A stretch of DNA of 64,000 bases, taken from Fasciolopsis buskii (Eukaryota > Platyhelminthes > Trematoda > Plagiorchiida > Fasciolidae). Positions 46,801 through 60,620 of this stretch are shown here, piece after piece. Every line of letters begins with the position of its first letter. Position 1 is the stretch's first letter. A model generated the notes under the pieces. The model saw only the letters and a list, made by a program, of their open reading frames with translations, had not been told where the DNA came from and made no database searches. Location: NCBI GenBank assembly GCA_008360955.1, contig LUCM01006436.1, forward strand, positions 187,167-251,166. Reading direction: 5' to 3'. The position numbers and the translations under genes were made by a program.

Positions 46801-49800
46801 TAAAGAGCATGGCTTGGCGGAAAGGTACAGTGAAGTTGAGCAAACCTACTTGGGTAACACCTTGGATGAAGACGGGAAAACAGTTGACCCGAGGTCTGTC
46901 CAAGGGCTGCAGTTTTGCTGTACGAAAAGGAATTCTGGATTTGGATATTCATTTCGGATGCATTTGGATACACCTTTGAGCAAAGCAGCGACAGGAGTTC
47001 GCCCGTATTCACCTGCCAACAGTGGGTAGATTTCTATGCCGGCATGTACATTTCCTGCCCGTCCGCTTTCCTTTGGAAGACAGGGGCAGTCTGGGAACTG
47101 TTCTACTGAAGACATTTTATGGGGACCGTCACGAAAATCATCCAACTCATGCCACTCTGAAAAAGAGCTGACGGACCAACTTATGGGCGTTCCCCGCTTG
47201 GATTAAATGTTAAAAGATGGCCGTTGGTCATACGGTCACCCTCAACGGTGTGGTCCATCAAGCTGCCGGCTTTAAAGCTATACCTCCTTGTGTGGAAATC
47301 TAACAACATTCCCGTCAGATTTCGCTGAACCATAAATCGCCGCGTTTCAAATTTACCAGATCAACCTTTCACAAATGGAAACTGTAGATGATCTCCGCAA
47401 AACACTCTCTTGGGAAACTGTTAATTGCTAACACGTGCAGCTTTTCAGACGATTAAACGACCTCGACCAATTCGAATCTTATCGAATCTAGGGAGTGTAT
47501 AGACTCTTCAGGCCGCATAAGTTCATTTTGTTTTTATGCGGTCAGTCCGTATGCATTTGCACAGCTAATTTCCGTTTGTACTCATCCAGATTTAGTTTCC
47601 AAAGGCAGAAAAAGGAAACCTGGGGGGCTTTTTCCTCCGGAATACGAAGGCAGTATGATGCCTCCAACAAATAGCTGGGCTAAACGCAGGCCAACCCAAC
47701 ATGGTTTGTCGATACGTTAGACTAAATCTTCGTAGGCCTTGTTTTTAATGCGTTGGACCTACTCAACCATGACAGTGGGAGGCTCAGATAAAAAAGTAAA
47801 ACTAAACAAAGATTAAGGCAACCTACCAACTTGCTGCAGTGGTCCCACCAGCAGAAAACTTAAACCCACCCGCCATTCACCTATTAAACATGATATAATC
47901 TGTAACGATTTATGAAGGTCTATTTGGCCAATGAGGCCAATATTCCTCCATGGCTGGGGCAGGTCGGTTGCGTAGCGTAAACTGGCCTTTCATAAGAGAG
48001 TCACCCCCCGGATCTATTCAGATAAAAGCCACTGAATTAGGGGGTTGGTAGGAGAACACAATTTACTACAAATAGTTCATCTCTGATCTCCACCCTTTTA
48101 GAATACTCTGAAACCTGGACAAGAACCCTTCTATACCTTGCAGCATTGCTTTGGGTATCCTAGGCTGCCTGGCACTGCACTTTACCCCGCAAAATTCGAA
48201 TACGATAAAAAATAAAACCACTTCAGAGGCAGCTGGTCCAAGTGAAGACAAGCAAGTGCTTGTGGGTTAACCCTAATCCACTTTTGCGAGCGTGCTTTGG
48301 GCACCAGAATCGTTTTTCCCAAACAATTTCAATCTGTAGTGCGTCTACGTCGATACCTCTCTTCTTGATGACCCACTCGATTGAAACTGAGAGTGTCGTT
48401 AAGTTACACATGATCTTCCTAACTAACTGGTCTACGCCGTCGTGAGTCGCTATCGTGGCGATTTGTTTTAGTTACTTAGTGTTTCTCTGAGACTATTAAC
48501 AGTATTACAACCATTTTCCTAGGGGGAAACTGGCTTAATTTTCCTGAATATTGAATTAATCATTTTGCCGTTTTTGTCTAATCTTACGCTGCCACATTCG
48601 CATCGGTGACTTTACCTCAGTTCAAACGCTTTTGCATTTTATGGCAGAAATTCAAACCGTCTGCTTATTTTGCCTTAGATTAAACAAACTCACTAGCCCA
48701 GCTACCCATTTTTCCATTTGCACTTTTCCGGAACCCTCCGAGCCATCCTGCTGTTTAGGCATATCGTGTGACTCATTGTGTTTTGCTATATTCAGTTTTT
48801 TGACGCTCCTTACCCGCAGTAGATTATTATTATTGGCCCGCTAGGTTACCTTCCGGACCTTTCTTTATAAGAAGCATCCGCACGCTGGAACCTTTGCATT
48901 ACTGAAGAGACTTCACCAAGCAACTTTGCTGTTCCAAAATATTACATTTTGCACACTAACTTAAGCTAATTCTTGCCAAATGGGAATTTTCTCCGCCTTT
49001 CCTACATAAGTACCATTTTTAAGACTGATTTTATAAATGCGGATCTGGTATCACGTTTACTTGACCTTTGTGACCGCTTGTGCGTCACTTGTACTCGGCT
49101 CTGTAAGTTTGTCATACTGGCAACCCTGACGTCTAACCAGCGCAACGAAACGACAGTCGGAAGTGGTGGTAGGTTGAGTATATTTTGATGAAAGCAAGCT
49201 ACCGTGGCGTGCTCCAGCGACGCGCAAGTGGCGGCGGAGCTGAGCGGTCAACTTTTGGCTAAACAAGCAATCCTGAGGAACAAATCCATATCCCGATACA
49301 TCCTTTTACGCACTGTCCGCATTAAATTATGCGAAATTTCTCAGCACGCATTCGAAGATCCACACTAGGAAACGGACTTACTTTTTGAATGCAAATTTGA
49401 TACTTCGCACAAAAAGCTTCTTCACGAGGTAACTTCCCGTTTGGTAGGTCTTGCCGGTGTGCAACACAGCCAGCAGAAGGACTCTTGATCTCAAAAAGGG
49501 ATCAAAGATATCCAACTTTAAGCTCACCCAGTGGAAGATTTCATAACAATCATCTCCACTTCTCAAAATTTTGGAGACAGGAAATAACTTCAGTCCTTAC
49601 GGTGTCAACAAAACTTGCCGCCATTTAGTTTCAATCGCTATGGAGGTTCGGAAACACGGTGTTGCCGATAAAACTGCGGTGGTGTTCAAGGTTCCAGACC
49701 GCCTAATATTCGGAAGGTTTCAACGCCGTATATTAGGTGCATGAAGCTTGCCCCACCACTAATGTTCTTTAATCAGGCTGAGAAAAAGTTCTAGCGGTAC

Positions 49801-51589
49801 GACCGTCCTCTGCTCTTTCATTTTTTTAGATCAGCCGGCTGATAAACGGTTTATTAGCAGATGACCGCTACATTTGCACCTTTCAGGAATATTAAAAATC
49901 TTGCCGGCAGGGCACCCATCCAAATAGAGGCAAATCGACGTTCGAGAACGTTATCGGGGGCAAGCGTATATGTGAAGTCAAAGGACCCCCTTACCATTTA
50001 CTTCGGGTTTCCCCGGATAGGTTGCCATCACCAGAGGTTGGCACTCCAGCGGTGTGTGAAACATCAATCGACTTAGATGCATTCAGCACTCTTTCCCAGC
50101 CACCCAACAAACGATTGCACCCCATGCCTCGTAAAATTGTTTCCTCCTCTGAAATTGAAGGAGACGTTGATGAAAATGGTGTCATTTCGCGTCATCCCGT
50201 GAAAGCCCTTCGAAAACCCACCAACTTCACTGCTGACCCAATGAGTGGGACTCCCAAGACGGTGCCCCGCCTAGTAACTTATACTTCATGGAGCATGGCT
50301 AGTAACATCTTAATACACCCCCCAGTCCGCCCACCACTCTAGTCTCCTTACCTCGCGCTTTAATGGCAAACCCTAACCGACCTATGGAAAGGGTCTTCCC
50401 CCATGACCCCCATCTTAACCAACCCAGAGCTGTGGGCGACGCGCCTCCCAATCCCATGTGCGCACCGTCCATCTGATCTCCGAACGGAAGCTTGTCTAAC
50501 TTTCTTCAAGTTCCAGTAAACAGAGTCGCAGTTTGATTGACTGAATATAGTTCAGTGCTGACAAAATCCCAACAACATTTGGAGACCACCCAAATTTTGT
50601 CCTTCGGGTACCAACACATCCCACTTCTGGAAGTGACTCCGCTGGCTACTATAAAGAGCCAGATCTATCAATCCACTGCAACAATACTCAATGAAAATGT
50701 CCTCATATTCCTTCTCCAGCTGGCTTCAGATAAGAGACTAAATACTGCCACTTTTTAGTCAAACATACACCGCATCAATCCCTTCACAAATGTCGTATCC
50801 AACTTTGACCTCCCTGGGCCTTGAATGCAGACGTTGGCCCGTGCTCTTCGTACTTCAGCCACCAGACCAAAGTTGACAAATGTTTCTGTCTTCCATTTGT
50901 TTGCGGCACCCTCATAAATCCAAAGACCTCAAAATCGCTGCCTCTTATGAGCCTTTATCCCTCCCCTTTATTTCCCGCCCCTTTAATCCACCCTAATCAC
51001 AAAGTTTCTGCCCCAAGGCCAGTGAACCTTCAGCCATCGGCATAACTTACCATCCTGTTCCAGGATCGGCCGTCACCCGCAACCACTGTCTACCCTTCAT
51101 TAAACCCGCTTTTTCCTGAGACTTGCTCCCCACCGGCTCCATCCCGTCAAGGGTTGTACTGCCACCCGCGGATGTGGTAACAGCAGCATGGCCTCCACTA
51201 CTACGAGAATCTACCAACCTGGGACCAGCTTCGTGAACGGGACTTGGGTCCTCTGGTCAGTTATCTCCAAGGTGGCCAAAATGGAATATCTCTACGAACA
51301 GAGTTAGGTATATAGTAGTATACTGTCAGTAACCTTCGGCACTGCCACGCGCTAGTCACAAATGATCACCCGTTCCCATTCCAGCCGAAAACCTCGCAGC
51401 GCCCCCAACGAGTGCCCACCAGTCATTCATTATTACGGTCTCTTCCGTCTCAAGCCGCTTTTGGTTAATGCTCCTCCAGCTGTAAGTAACATGACCTGCT
51501 CACGCGCTCTGAGATATATCTTCCCCTTCAATGGCAATTCAGATGTCTCGAGACACACTGCTTCCGTGGTCCTGGAAACCTGCCATCAG
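37801..51589. other. Long stretch of unrecognised, probably repeat-derived sequence
   Basis: No gene I can support. The longest frames are 39198-39692 (164 codons) and 39532-40014 (160), both plus with an overlapping minus frame; 42687-43211 (174, plus); and 46033-46560 (175, plus). None shows a motif I recognise. A minus-strand scrap near 43620 reads MIDTGPEFTEVAL, faintly like a retroviral-type integrase. The part at 50022-50342 (106 codons, plus) may be the start of the LINE that is clear from 51590. Base composition swings between C/T-rich (38-40 kb, 48-51 kb) and G/A-rich (42-43 kb) on the plus strand. Confidence 0.4.
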
Positions 51590-54500
51590 ACCCCAACTTA
51601 TTTGTAAACAGTGCTACTCACGCCCATTCTGAATTCTGTATCTTCTCACACCACGATCTTTCGAATATGGTCTCTGTCCACTCACCATTCCTGTACACAG
51701 GTGTCCAGACCCAACAGTTCCAGGCTTTCCTTACGTTGTTCCTTCGAAGCACACTACATCAACTTAAAATCCGTAACCTTTTGGCTGTATCTCGGCTCAT
51801 TAGGCTAAACCTGCTCTCTGTTGACCACCTTAACAAACCAATCAGCCTAGATCGCAAGCCAAATATATATCTGATTCCGTCTACTGCTCGATTCGTCCTA
51901 CGCTGAAACGTTCTACACAAAATCAATCCAATGACATCATTCTAATCACCTAAACATGGTTGAGTGGATGCACACTCATGAGCCACATATTCATCGGTCG
52001 TTACAGCTCCTTTATAACTCATTGATCTAACCTGCGCGGAGATGATTTCTTGGGTTACTTATCCGTGAATTCTCCAGTTCCCCCCCGACAGCCAGTGCTA
52101 GACATTTTGCCCGATACTTTAGGGTTCTCCATCCGTGTGCATAACACTCTAGAGAACATCTAATGTGCTTACCGACCTTCATCAAAAAACAACCTTTAGC
52201 TTCCTCACCTCATTAAGGCGTTCGAGTAATCTGTACTCATCCATAGAGAAGCAAAACTTACGGCAGGAGACTTTATTGCTTACGAGATCTGTTCCATCAA
52301 GGCTGCCCCTTCGAAGCTCTAGAAATTCGTTCGGTAATCCCACATGGGAGAATGGATACAGCATGTCGCTAATCCTACCGGAGGAAACAATATCCTGGAA
52401 CTCGTATTCACCCACGGTCTTGCTAACGTTCACACCTCCGTGCAAGATAACTTTCCTAGTGGTGACCATAAAATGATCCCATCCTTTTTATATTCTTCCC
52501 AGGCCCCGACCATTTAACATTACCACCGATTCAGTGAATTTCTCTTACAAAGTAGCAAACGGGGCTGGTCCGCTTGTCGGGCTCCGCGGCCTTGACTTGC
52601 CTGACTTGTCCTCTCGCCAGGCTCGCAATATGATGCCGACATCTCATATGCCGAATTCCATTCCATTGTTAGCAATCGTATACCCTACAGCGCTTAGCCT
52701 AGGCCAATGGGAATAAAATGAACGGAAATATGAAAAGAAGATTCATAAGCTGCGGACTATCTGCACGCAAACTAGATTTTACCATATCGGTGAGGATAAA
52801 TCGAATTAAAAACTACCTGATTGCCGCATCCAAGGAACAACTTTGTAAACATGAGCAAACTGTCCTTTGGCTCGATAATGGCCGGACCTCGTCCGTCCTG
52901 CACATTTGACAATAAATAAATTGCCATTATATAAATCATACGCAGCAGGCAAAGGCCAGATGATTCAATGGAACTCGGTAAAGCACTTGACTCTAACTTA
53001 TCCCCAACTCTCACTATCGACTCCAGCACCGTTTACCCACACTCCATACGGTAAAGGAAAAACACGCGTCCATCTGGTTTAATACTGAGAGAAGAAAAGG
53101 CTCCCGCAGGCAGCAAGCCGTTCTACCGATCCGTCTCAGATGGTGTCCTTCCGCCTTTTTCCGCTTCCGCAAACCCAACGGCGCACTTACATCTTTAGAC
53201 AAGTTTACTACCTTCGTGCAAACAGAGGTATTTTATTAGAAAGTCTCGATTATTGCTTCTGTCCACAAAAAGAAAACACCGTATGATCCACAAAACCATT
53301 GTCCAATAGATCAAGCACCTATCTTGGCCAGACTCGTGGAAAAGTTTGTCAAGCACCAGCCACCCGGCTTTCTGAAGACCAACTACTTAATTGTTGAATC
53401 CCAGCACGGTTTCCTGATTACAGATCATGTTGCTAATGCCACTTTGATTTGTTTGACCTGGTTACTATTCATGCAAATTAGGAGAAGGCAATTATGGTAA
53501 TTTTCCTCTACATGACGAAGGCGTTTGACCGCGTGCCACGTAAAGGATTGCGACTAAAAGTCAAATCTTGTGGGTTAGCAGATCCGCTCGACTCCCGGTA
53601 AACTTCTTATCTCTCCGACTGCTCTCAAGTCGTTAGTATAAGCGAAACTCTACTCTAACCTCAGCCAATTATTAGTGGTGTAATATAAGGTAGTGCCCTT
53701 GGCCCTAAACTACTGCTGCTCTAAACAAATGACATCTTTCGAGCAATAATCAACAGCACAACATTTTGTATTTGCTGACGACATACAACTGGGCCAATAT
53801 TTCTAGCTACTTTCCCTACCCATGGCTAATATCACTCACTGGATAATTGATGTGCACAATGGACGATGCAATGCTGTGCAACATAACGCGGTACTTTGGC
53901 CAGGGTAGGCTCATTATAAATGGTCTCCCAATATTAACTAATCAACGTGTTGAAGATTTATGGCTGCAGTCCTCCTGCTCATTCAACTTCTACGTATAAG
54001 CAGTTTGCCAAATCGCAAACACGGACAGATCTAACGCCCCGTTTTTAAAGCGTTCAGCGCTCTAACATGTAAGCTAAGACTACACAAATCACATTTTATT
54101 CCACAATTGGAGTAACTCTCATTGAATTTCTCAAAGGTGCTCAAAGTTCACTGTGTTGCAGCAAAAAAGTACAACAGGCACTATCAAAATAATTCTTGGC
54201 CCAACATCAAGCCTTAGCTACAGAGAACTATGCGAGCTGCTACACCTTGCTCCCTTCAGGTAGGTCGTGCAAAGGTGAATCTCACATTCCTTTTCAGGAT
54301 TTTAGGGTCGCAAGCACGTACGACTGGAAGGTTCATCCGGTTTGCTGGAGTATCCTTACTCCCTCAGAAATCGTCCGTTACCCCTCAAAATGCCACTTTT
54401 CAAAGCGTCTTTTGGATCAACATTATTTGCAACTGTTTTCTCTGCTTTAAGGACTAGGTTAGCATACCCCGTCCAGTTCTGTCAGAATCTAGCACAGTTC

Positions 54501-54600
54501 AGTTGTCAGTTGATTCGTGCTTTTCTCTTTCTTACAAATGACTTTGGCATGGGTCTCCACCAACTCTGACCCAGTTGCGTAGGTATGCCTATGCACATGT
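51590..54600 (+). pseudogene. Decayed LINE with endonuclease, reverse transcriptase and C-terminal region
   Basis: Three blocks lie in the right order on the plus strand, each in several frames. Endonuclease: NDIILIT..TWLSG near 51930-51960 (the ITETWL motif with the catalytic Glu position lost to a stop) and GEWIQHVANPTGGNN with LELVFTHG and SGDHKMI at 52345-52475 (the closing His-containing SDH block). Reverse transcriptase: ESQHGFL near 53400, VIFLYMTKAFDRVPRKGL at 53497-53550 and FVFADDIQLG at 53768-53797 with both active-site aspartates. C-terminus: LSYRELCELLHLAPFR near 54210. At least ten frame changes or stops make it inactive. A GC-rich plus frame at 50022-50342 may be its first open frame. 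A CR1/Jockey-type element by domain order. Confidence 0.75.
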
Positions 54601-57600
54601 TTGCAGAATTATAAGGTCTGTTTGAAGCGTCCCATTACCTGCTAGGTGAAACTCGGGCACCTCTGTTGCTCACTCAACCCTGCAGAACCTCTGCAGATAA
54701 AAACTCCAAAGTCTCTATCGCATTCCGGATGCATTTAGCAAATTTGTTCAATGCCTGCTAACGACACCCTGCTTTCCCCAACCAGTTTCACGCTCGCCGG
54801 CTCACCTTAATTCCATTCAGTATTTCTGCAGACGACCCTTCTCCTAGTCATCATTCTTTAACTCCCGGTCTCTCCACACTCCCTTACTGCAGCTGCTGTT
54901 ATATAGTATTGGGGCCTGTTGGCAACCTTTGCCGCTTTAGATTCCCCCTAACCTGTACTAGCTGTTTTTTAATCCCACCTGATTTTCCGCCTGAAACAAA
55001 AATAATAACCAGCAACTTAGCATATCGGCACTTCCTTTCCGATGCTTATCCTGATTATCTCTTTGCCAGTTCGTCTCACTACCTTAATATTGTCATATTC
55101 CAGCCTTTAGTACAGCCAGCTTACGGCCAGTGACATTATCTCTAAGCAACCTTCGATCTTGCACGGTGGCAATTACCTAGCTACCAATTCAGATTTTTCT
55201 TTGACTGAGTTGCTACTGTAGGGTTTCAAGTGAAAAGTGCACTGTTGTTTTTATCCTTGCATGAATTTCGCATTGTTTCGCAAGTTCAATTTCTGGTTGT
55301 GGAATGCCACGTAAATAACGAATACAATGCTGTTGTCTCCAGGTCCACCCAAGCTGTCACTTGCGACCCATGTCTCTTTGCATTCGTGGTGCTATTCGAT
55401 GACTGATGTGGTTAACGGACCCAGTGACACCTCACGTGAGACCATGGTAGGTTGTTCTGGGATGGTTGCTCCCCTAACAGGGACTTCGGCAATCATGTAC
55501 CTCAGATAAATGCAGAAATGGGAAACAAACGCCAAAAAAGGGGTAGCTGAACTAGCCTTTTGTGAAAATACCATCAATCGCCAATGAACCATTTTTGTAC
55601 TATTTATGTAAACGACACTTACCCTCTGATTTCATTCACGGACTCCGAAGGAATGAACGGACCCTCGCCTAACGCAATAACCTAATAGTTTCGTGTCCGC
55701 CTTGCTCCGCAAAGTACTCTAAATGATGAATGCCGTAGCACGTACAGTGGCGCAGCTGGTTACTCGCATCGTTTTGCTTTCACTTAGTTCGGCGCCTGTA
55801 TGTCTGCAGCCACTTAAATGGCCCACCTGGAACTGTCCTTCAAGACAGCTTTAGCCAAATCTGATCACATGTGCCAAAACAAAGTATTGACAATCACTAA
55901 ACGTAGCGCCATGCGTTTTCAAGTCTAACTGCTTCTGTATCTGCCAAATACCCTCTAATAAAACGAGCACACCACCCTTGAAGTGCCCACAATTTTAGGT
56001 GGTAATTTTCAGTCTGCTGGCAATAATAAAACTGAATATTTAGGTTAGGGACTGAATTCACTTCACCAACGCAACAGACTCACGAATTCACTGGCAATCT
56101 AGCCTCAGTATTAGCTCTCAGGTCCCTCCTGGATGTGCAAAAACGTTGCGGCTAAATCTATCACAATAAATCAAATTACATCCTCCGCATTTTACCCAGC
56201 AAGCGCATGCAGAAATCGGCATATAAAACTGCAAACTTCCCACGAGTCCTTTCAGATTTAAACGTTTGTCTAATCTTCGCTGGAACACATTCCAGACTGG
56301 TCGCCTTTCTTCCTCCCCCATCTTCAAGCCTGGCATCTGTCCGCCGCCCAAAATTTCGACCCATCGACTGGTCCGGGCGAACTTAATCTGGGGAAACCAA
56401 ACATTTGTGCTGTCGTCCCATAGCACCCATCTAGTCTCACTGTAGCCATGCCGTTCGATGATGGCCTGACCGTCGCTTATTTTCTACCGAAAACGTAGAC
56501 CGCACAATATTAGTCAGAATATAAAGCAGTCTAGATGTCGCTTTTGAAACCCAAGCGTGCACCAAGGCCCCGGTCAAAAAATGGCCTCCAAACTGCATTG
56601 CGTGTCGTTGCTGCGAACATCATGACCAGAAGACTATGGGCATCAATCAAGGGCAAACTTTCCGCAAACATCTACGAACTCTAGTGCGGCTATCGGAAGC
56701 AGAACTATTGAGCACAGAACTCTGACGTTAGCCGCCAGCAATCCGCCTTCAGCATTCTGTTTCGCGATCAGCTGCAGCTGCATATCCGTCAATTTGGACA
56801 CCGCACCAAATAAATGAAGAACCCAAGGGCAACTTGTGGTAAGCCATAGTCGTCTACATATGTATTCACGGCTATAAAAATCTATCACTACTTGAACTAT
56901 CACCAACTAATCTTCTTCACAATTTGCGATTATGCAATCCAAATGCTTTTTCTCACCAGACTTGGCTTGCCGATCCTTGCTATTTTTCGTCGTCATATGC
57001 GTTTGTTCACTTATGGTTCCCGCTTTATTTAATTACATTACGGTTTCTATTCTTCATACAAACGTGAACCGTCTTGATGATCCTAACCGATGGGATTATC
57101 CGTAATGGCCTCCCGTCTATCGTGCGCTTTATTTGATAACCCTGTCACTCAGTTCCATTCTGAAATTCCTTGTGTGAGTTTTTTCAGGTGTAAGCTGTAT
57201 GTAAGTCCAACTGTGGTCTTCTACCTGTCTCAAACATTCACTTTTTCCCATGCCTCAGGCATCTTATCCCCTATCTATAAGCAAACCGTTTCCTTGCGTT
57301 TTCTGTCGCCTTTAGGTGATGCAATTTTCCTGGATTTTTTCGACTGGACAATAGTCCTTTCTCCGTCTCACGTAGTATGCAGTCCAGTTTACGTCTCTCA
57401 CTGTCTTCTTTTATACGCGCGCGCTCCAGCCAACATTTGCTCCCATTGTTTACGTATGCTTTGTCGTCAAATTTTGACCATAATTCCGCGTATGCCTCTC
57501 GGTATTATCATCACTGTCAACCTCACTCTCCCTTTGCTTCACCTGTGGATTTTGCTTAATCTGATTACCGTCCTTCATGCTGGTCAGGAGATGGAATAGG

Positions 57601-59639
57601 CTCTCCTTAATTTTCCCGGAAGTCCCCCTTGATAATAATGCCACCTTTGTGCCCTTATGCATGTACTAGTCGCTTTTGGAATCTACATAACTGTGGACCT
57701 TACGTCAGCCTTGATTTTGTGTGGCAGCTTTTATACAAATTACAGCCACATTAATGTATACTGGTGCATTTACCGCTGGAAGGCCGAAATCAAAAAACCC
57801 AATCTTAGGACTTGGTAACAGTAGACAGAATAGTCCAGCCTGAGCAGCAATTCAAAGATATCAGTGGATCGCTGCCACTCACGTGACCGCAAAAATAGCT
57901 CAATCAGTATGCAGTGAGTTAAATTACAAAAGATTTTTTAGCATCGAAAGTGCCGCCTTTGCGCACTGGATTCTTTTTTCCGAAATTTGTTCGATTGCAT
58001 CCAATTAATTAGGGCTCTAATTTATTTTGCCTTCAGATAAACGACAGTATTGCCAAAGGCACCGACGGCAACCAGAGTTCACTGAGCCGGTTATCACAAA
58101 CATAATGATAATTCAGGGGTTTCAAAAATTTTGCTCATCGAGTGTCCCGAGTCAACTTTAGTGAATCAGCAATAAAACTATCCGTTTTAATTTGACAGCG
58201 CATTTCACTGCGTTGCAAGTGTCAAGACTGCACACTTCACGCCATAAAGATGAGTGCGTGCGCATCAATCAGGCAACTTATCACTAACTGTATCGTGCCT
58301 GTTTTTTGCAAAGCCTTGGGGCCGTCTAAGCTAAATTTTGCTTTGACAGCCCCTTAATTAGAGTGACAACGCATATCAATATTGAGCCATTATTTGTTCG
58401 CTCTTCATGCCAAGCGTCGCGGTCGCCTAGTAAGGGCGAATTTATTAGCACCCTTTAATTTGGCAAACAAGTCCTTCGTGTTACTACCTATGAGTGGTGT
58501 TAGGTTTTGTTGTAGTAAACCACCAATTGTGGAACACGACAATATATTCAGGAACTAAATTTCTCCTGTTGATCACCCTGACCCTTAGGCTGAGAAATAG
58601 AGAAGCTATCATCCAGGCACAGTTCGCTGATAAAACCCACTAATGATCTAGCACTACATCCGAATTCAGTTTCCTTTTCGCTCTTTCCTTTTGGTAAACA
58701 GTTTTACGATCTTTGCAAGGGGCCTTGCCTGCACCCCTGACCCCCCGAAGCAGTTAAATGGAATATTGAAAAAATCTGACACTTCCTTTGAGGCTTATCA
58801 CAAGCCAAGTCTTTTTAGAAGCCATTGCGGATATCATTGTCACTAACTGCGGCCAAACTTTTTCTCGCGATTTTAGCTCCGTTTGATTTTACTTTTTACG
58901 GCAGTGCTGCGAGTTTCACATCATTTGCTGAAAAACCGTCTGACTTCCGGGATGTTGTCCAAATTTTAGAGGTTTATGTACAAGAGAAAAAGAAGCTCAA
59001 GCAGTTTGGTCATCAGTAAATCCGACGAGGACAAAAGCCCAATACATAAATCACTTGAACTTTTACTGAGGCACAGAAGGACCTTCAGTGCAGGCAAAAG
59101 CACGTTTCGGTAAATTTTGGATCCCACCGTCCATCAGCTTAGCACTTCTTTCATGGCAAAGAAAGTCCAGACAATCGGTTGGTTTCCGTAGCTTGCTACG
59201 CTTCTAGAAGTTTTTCCATGTAACGAGCTAGTTTGCCACGATCGTATTTTTTCCTCTACGGAACATGCTTGATTCACTCTCCATTATACCCACGCGGGGA
59301 GGCCAAAGTCAGTCCAGCAGAATCGTCGGAAGAAGCAGCAACCGAATTCTATGCATTCATAGAGGGAATATCAGGCACCTTGTTGCCCGCTCATATCGAC
59401 CCAGCCGCCAAGTTAGGCAGCTCCTGGTGATTTGGAAAACGCCACCAACAAAGCTTTTCTGCAGCGGCCGGCCTTAGAGTGGCAAACGCTTGCCCTCTTT
59501 TTTCCCGAAGCCTGCCTACAGCTGCCTTGCCTTGAACGACACTGAGTAGCGGACTGCTAGGGAATCACTACTGCCAGTGACAACGTTAACCTATTCTAGA
59601 AGAACAGCATGTTGTCTTCCTGCGGATTATACGTCCTCA
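54601..59639. other. Unassigned stretch between LINE and Gypsy fragments
   Basis: Nothing identifiable. The longest frame (57090-57599, plus, 169 codons) is pyrimidine-rich with many Leu, Ser and Phe codons and no motif, as expected of a stop-poor C/T-rich stretch. Towards the end, 59430-59640 may be eroded RNase H of the Gypsy element that follows (LPSFFPKPAYSCLAL resembles the pre-RNase H segment). Confidence 0.4.
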
Positions 59640-60620
59640 TTTGCGTATTTTATAAGTGGCCTGATGGACAACATGCCTCTTTCATGGTTCTTTGCCGTTT
59701 TTGGATTACACCAAGAACGTTTCCGACACCGCTACTCTTGTAGCTGATGCTTTGACCACCGTAGACACTACTTAATATTAACCGCAAGTCACGGATGACG
59801 AGGCTCTGAATGTGTCCCAACTTTCTGATATCGATATCTCTGATATTAGTGAGAATACGTCAGTCACTTTTGCAGAATTTCCCTTGGCTTTATTTTGTAG
59901 CCCCAAACGTTGTTGCATGACGCTGTCTCACCAACGCCCCGCGGTCTCTTTGTATTGGAATGGAATCTTGTGTGACGTGCTTCATCCCGATTTCCGTCGC
60001 ATGAGGTACCTGGTCGTCAAACAGTTTGCTTATTGTGGTGCGCATGATGTTAGCCATGGGATGCACTCGAATTCAGTCCCTACCAGCAAAGACAAACGGC
60101 ATACACTCGCTCCACTGGAACAGCTTGCAACGGTAACAGACCGGTTTCTATATGCTCCAGTCGACAGGCTTGGTCCTCTTAGCCCATATAAAAGATTTCG
60201 GTACCGCCTCGGCATCCAGGAGGAGCAAATCACAGTCAACCATGAGAAGGCGCAGAAACCAAATGAATTTGTCAGAGATCATGAAAAGATGGGTTGCTCT
60301 GTTGGATTCTACCGTTAGAATAAAAGGCCACTGCGGAGCAAAAACAGAAATCCAAGAGTTTAAAGATATTCTCCATATGCTATGCCCTCGCCCCTCAGTT
60401 CTCACCGTTTATCGTCCAGCCGCCGAAAGTATATTTCCGTCGTTTCACCACCAGCTCAGGGCGTTGCTTACTACTTCTGGCGAACCTAAGAGGGTATAAC
60501 TCCCCCGGTCGTTTTTCTTGGACTGTGGTCAGCTTTTGGCAGCATTGCCGAGCATCAACTGCAAATTAGTGCACGGCAAAATATCTCGCCCAGCTTAGAA
60601 CTGCTTCTCTGTGGGTAGAG
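59640..60620 (+). pseudogene. Decayed Ty3/Gypsy RNase H tail and integrase
   Basis: The plus strand reads, in order: TLVADALTTVDTT at about 59735-59775 (the NxVADALSR end of RNase H), SVTFAEFPLALFCSPK at 59857-59910 (the linker), then at 59960-60215 LHPDFRRMRYL (the HPG..xTxxL start of integrase), DKRHTLAPLEQLATVTDRF and DRLGPLSPYKRFRYRLG (the DxxGPLPxSxGFxYLL core start). In another frame at 60320-60490 come GAKTEIQEFKDILHMLC, VYRPAAESIFPSFHHQLRA and the WxxxLP-like tail. The zinc-binding His/Cys residues and the catalytic DDE aspartates are mostly replaced (MHSNSV for CxxC). Motif order is typical of flatworm Gypsy pol. It is inactive and could belong to the same family as 737-1699. Confidence 0.78.

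Noticed and set aside
57090..57599. A 169-codon gene
   Set aside because: Hydrophobic Leu/Ser/Phe-rich text in a C/T-rich stretch with few possible stops; overlapping frames are also open; no motif.
59812..60318. A 168-codon host gene
   Set aside because: Linker and integrase-start motifs of Ty3/Gypsy pol run through it and continue in another frame afterwards.
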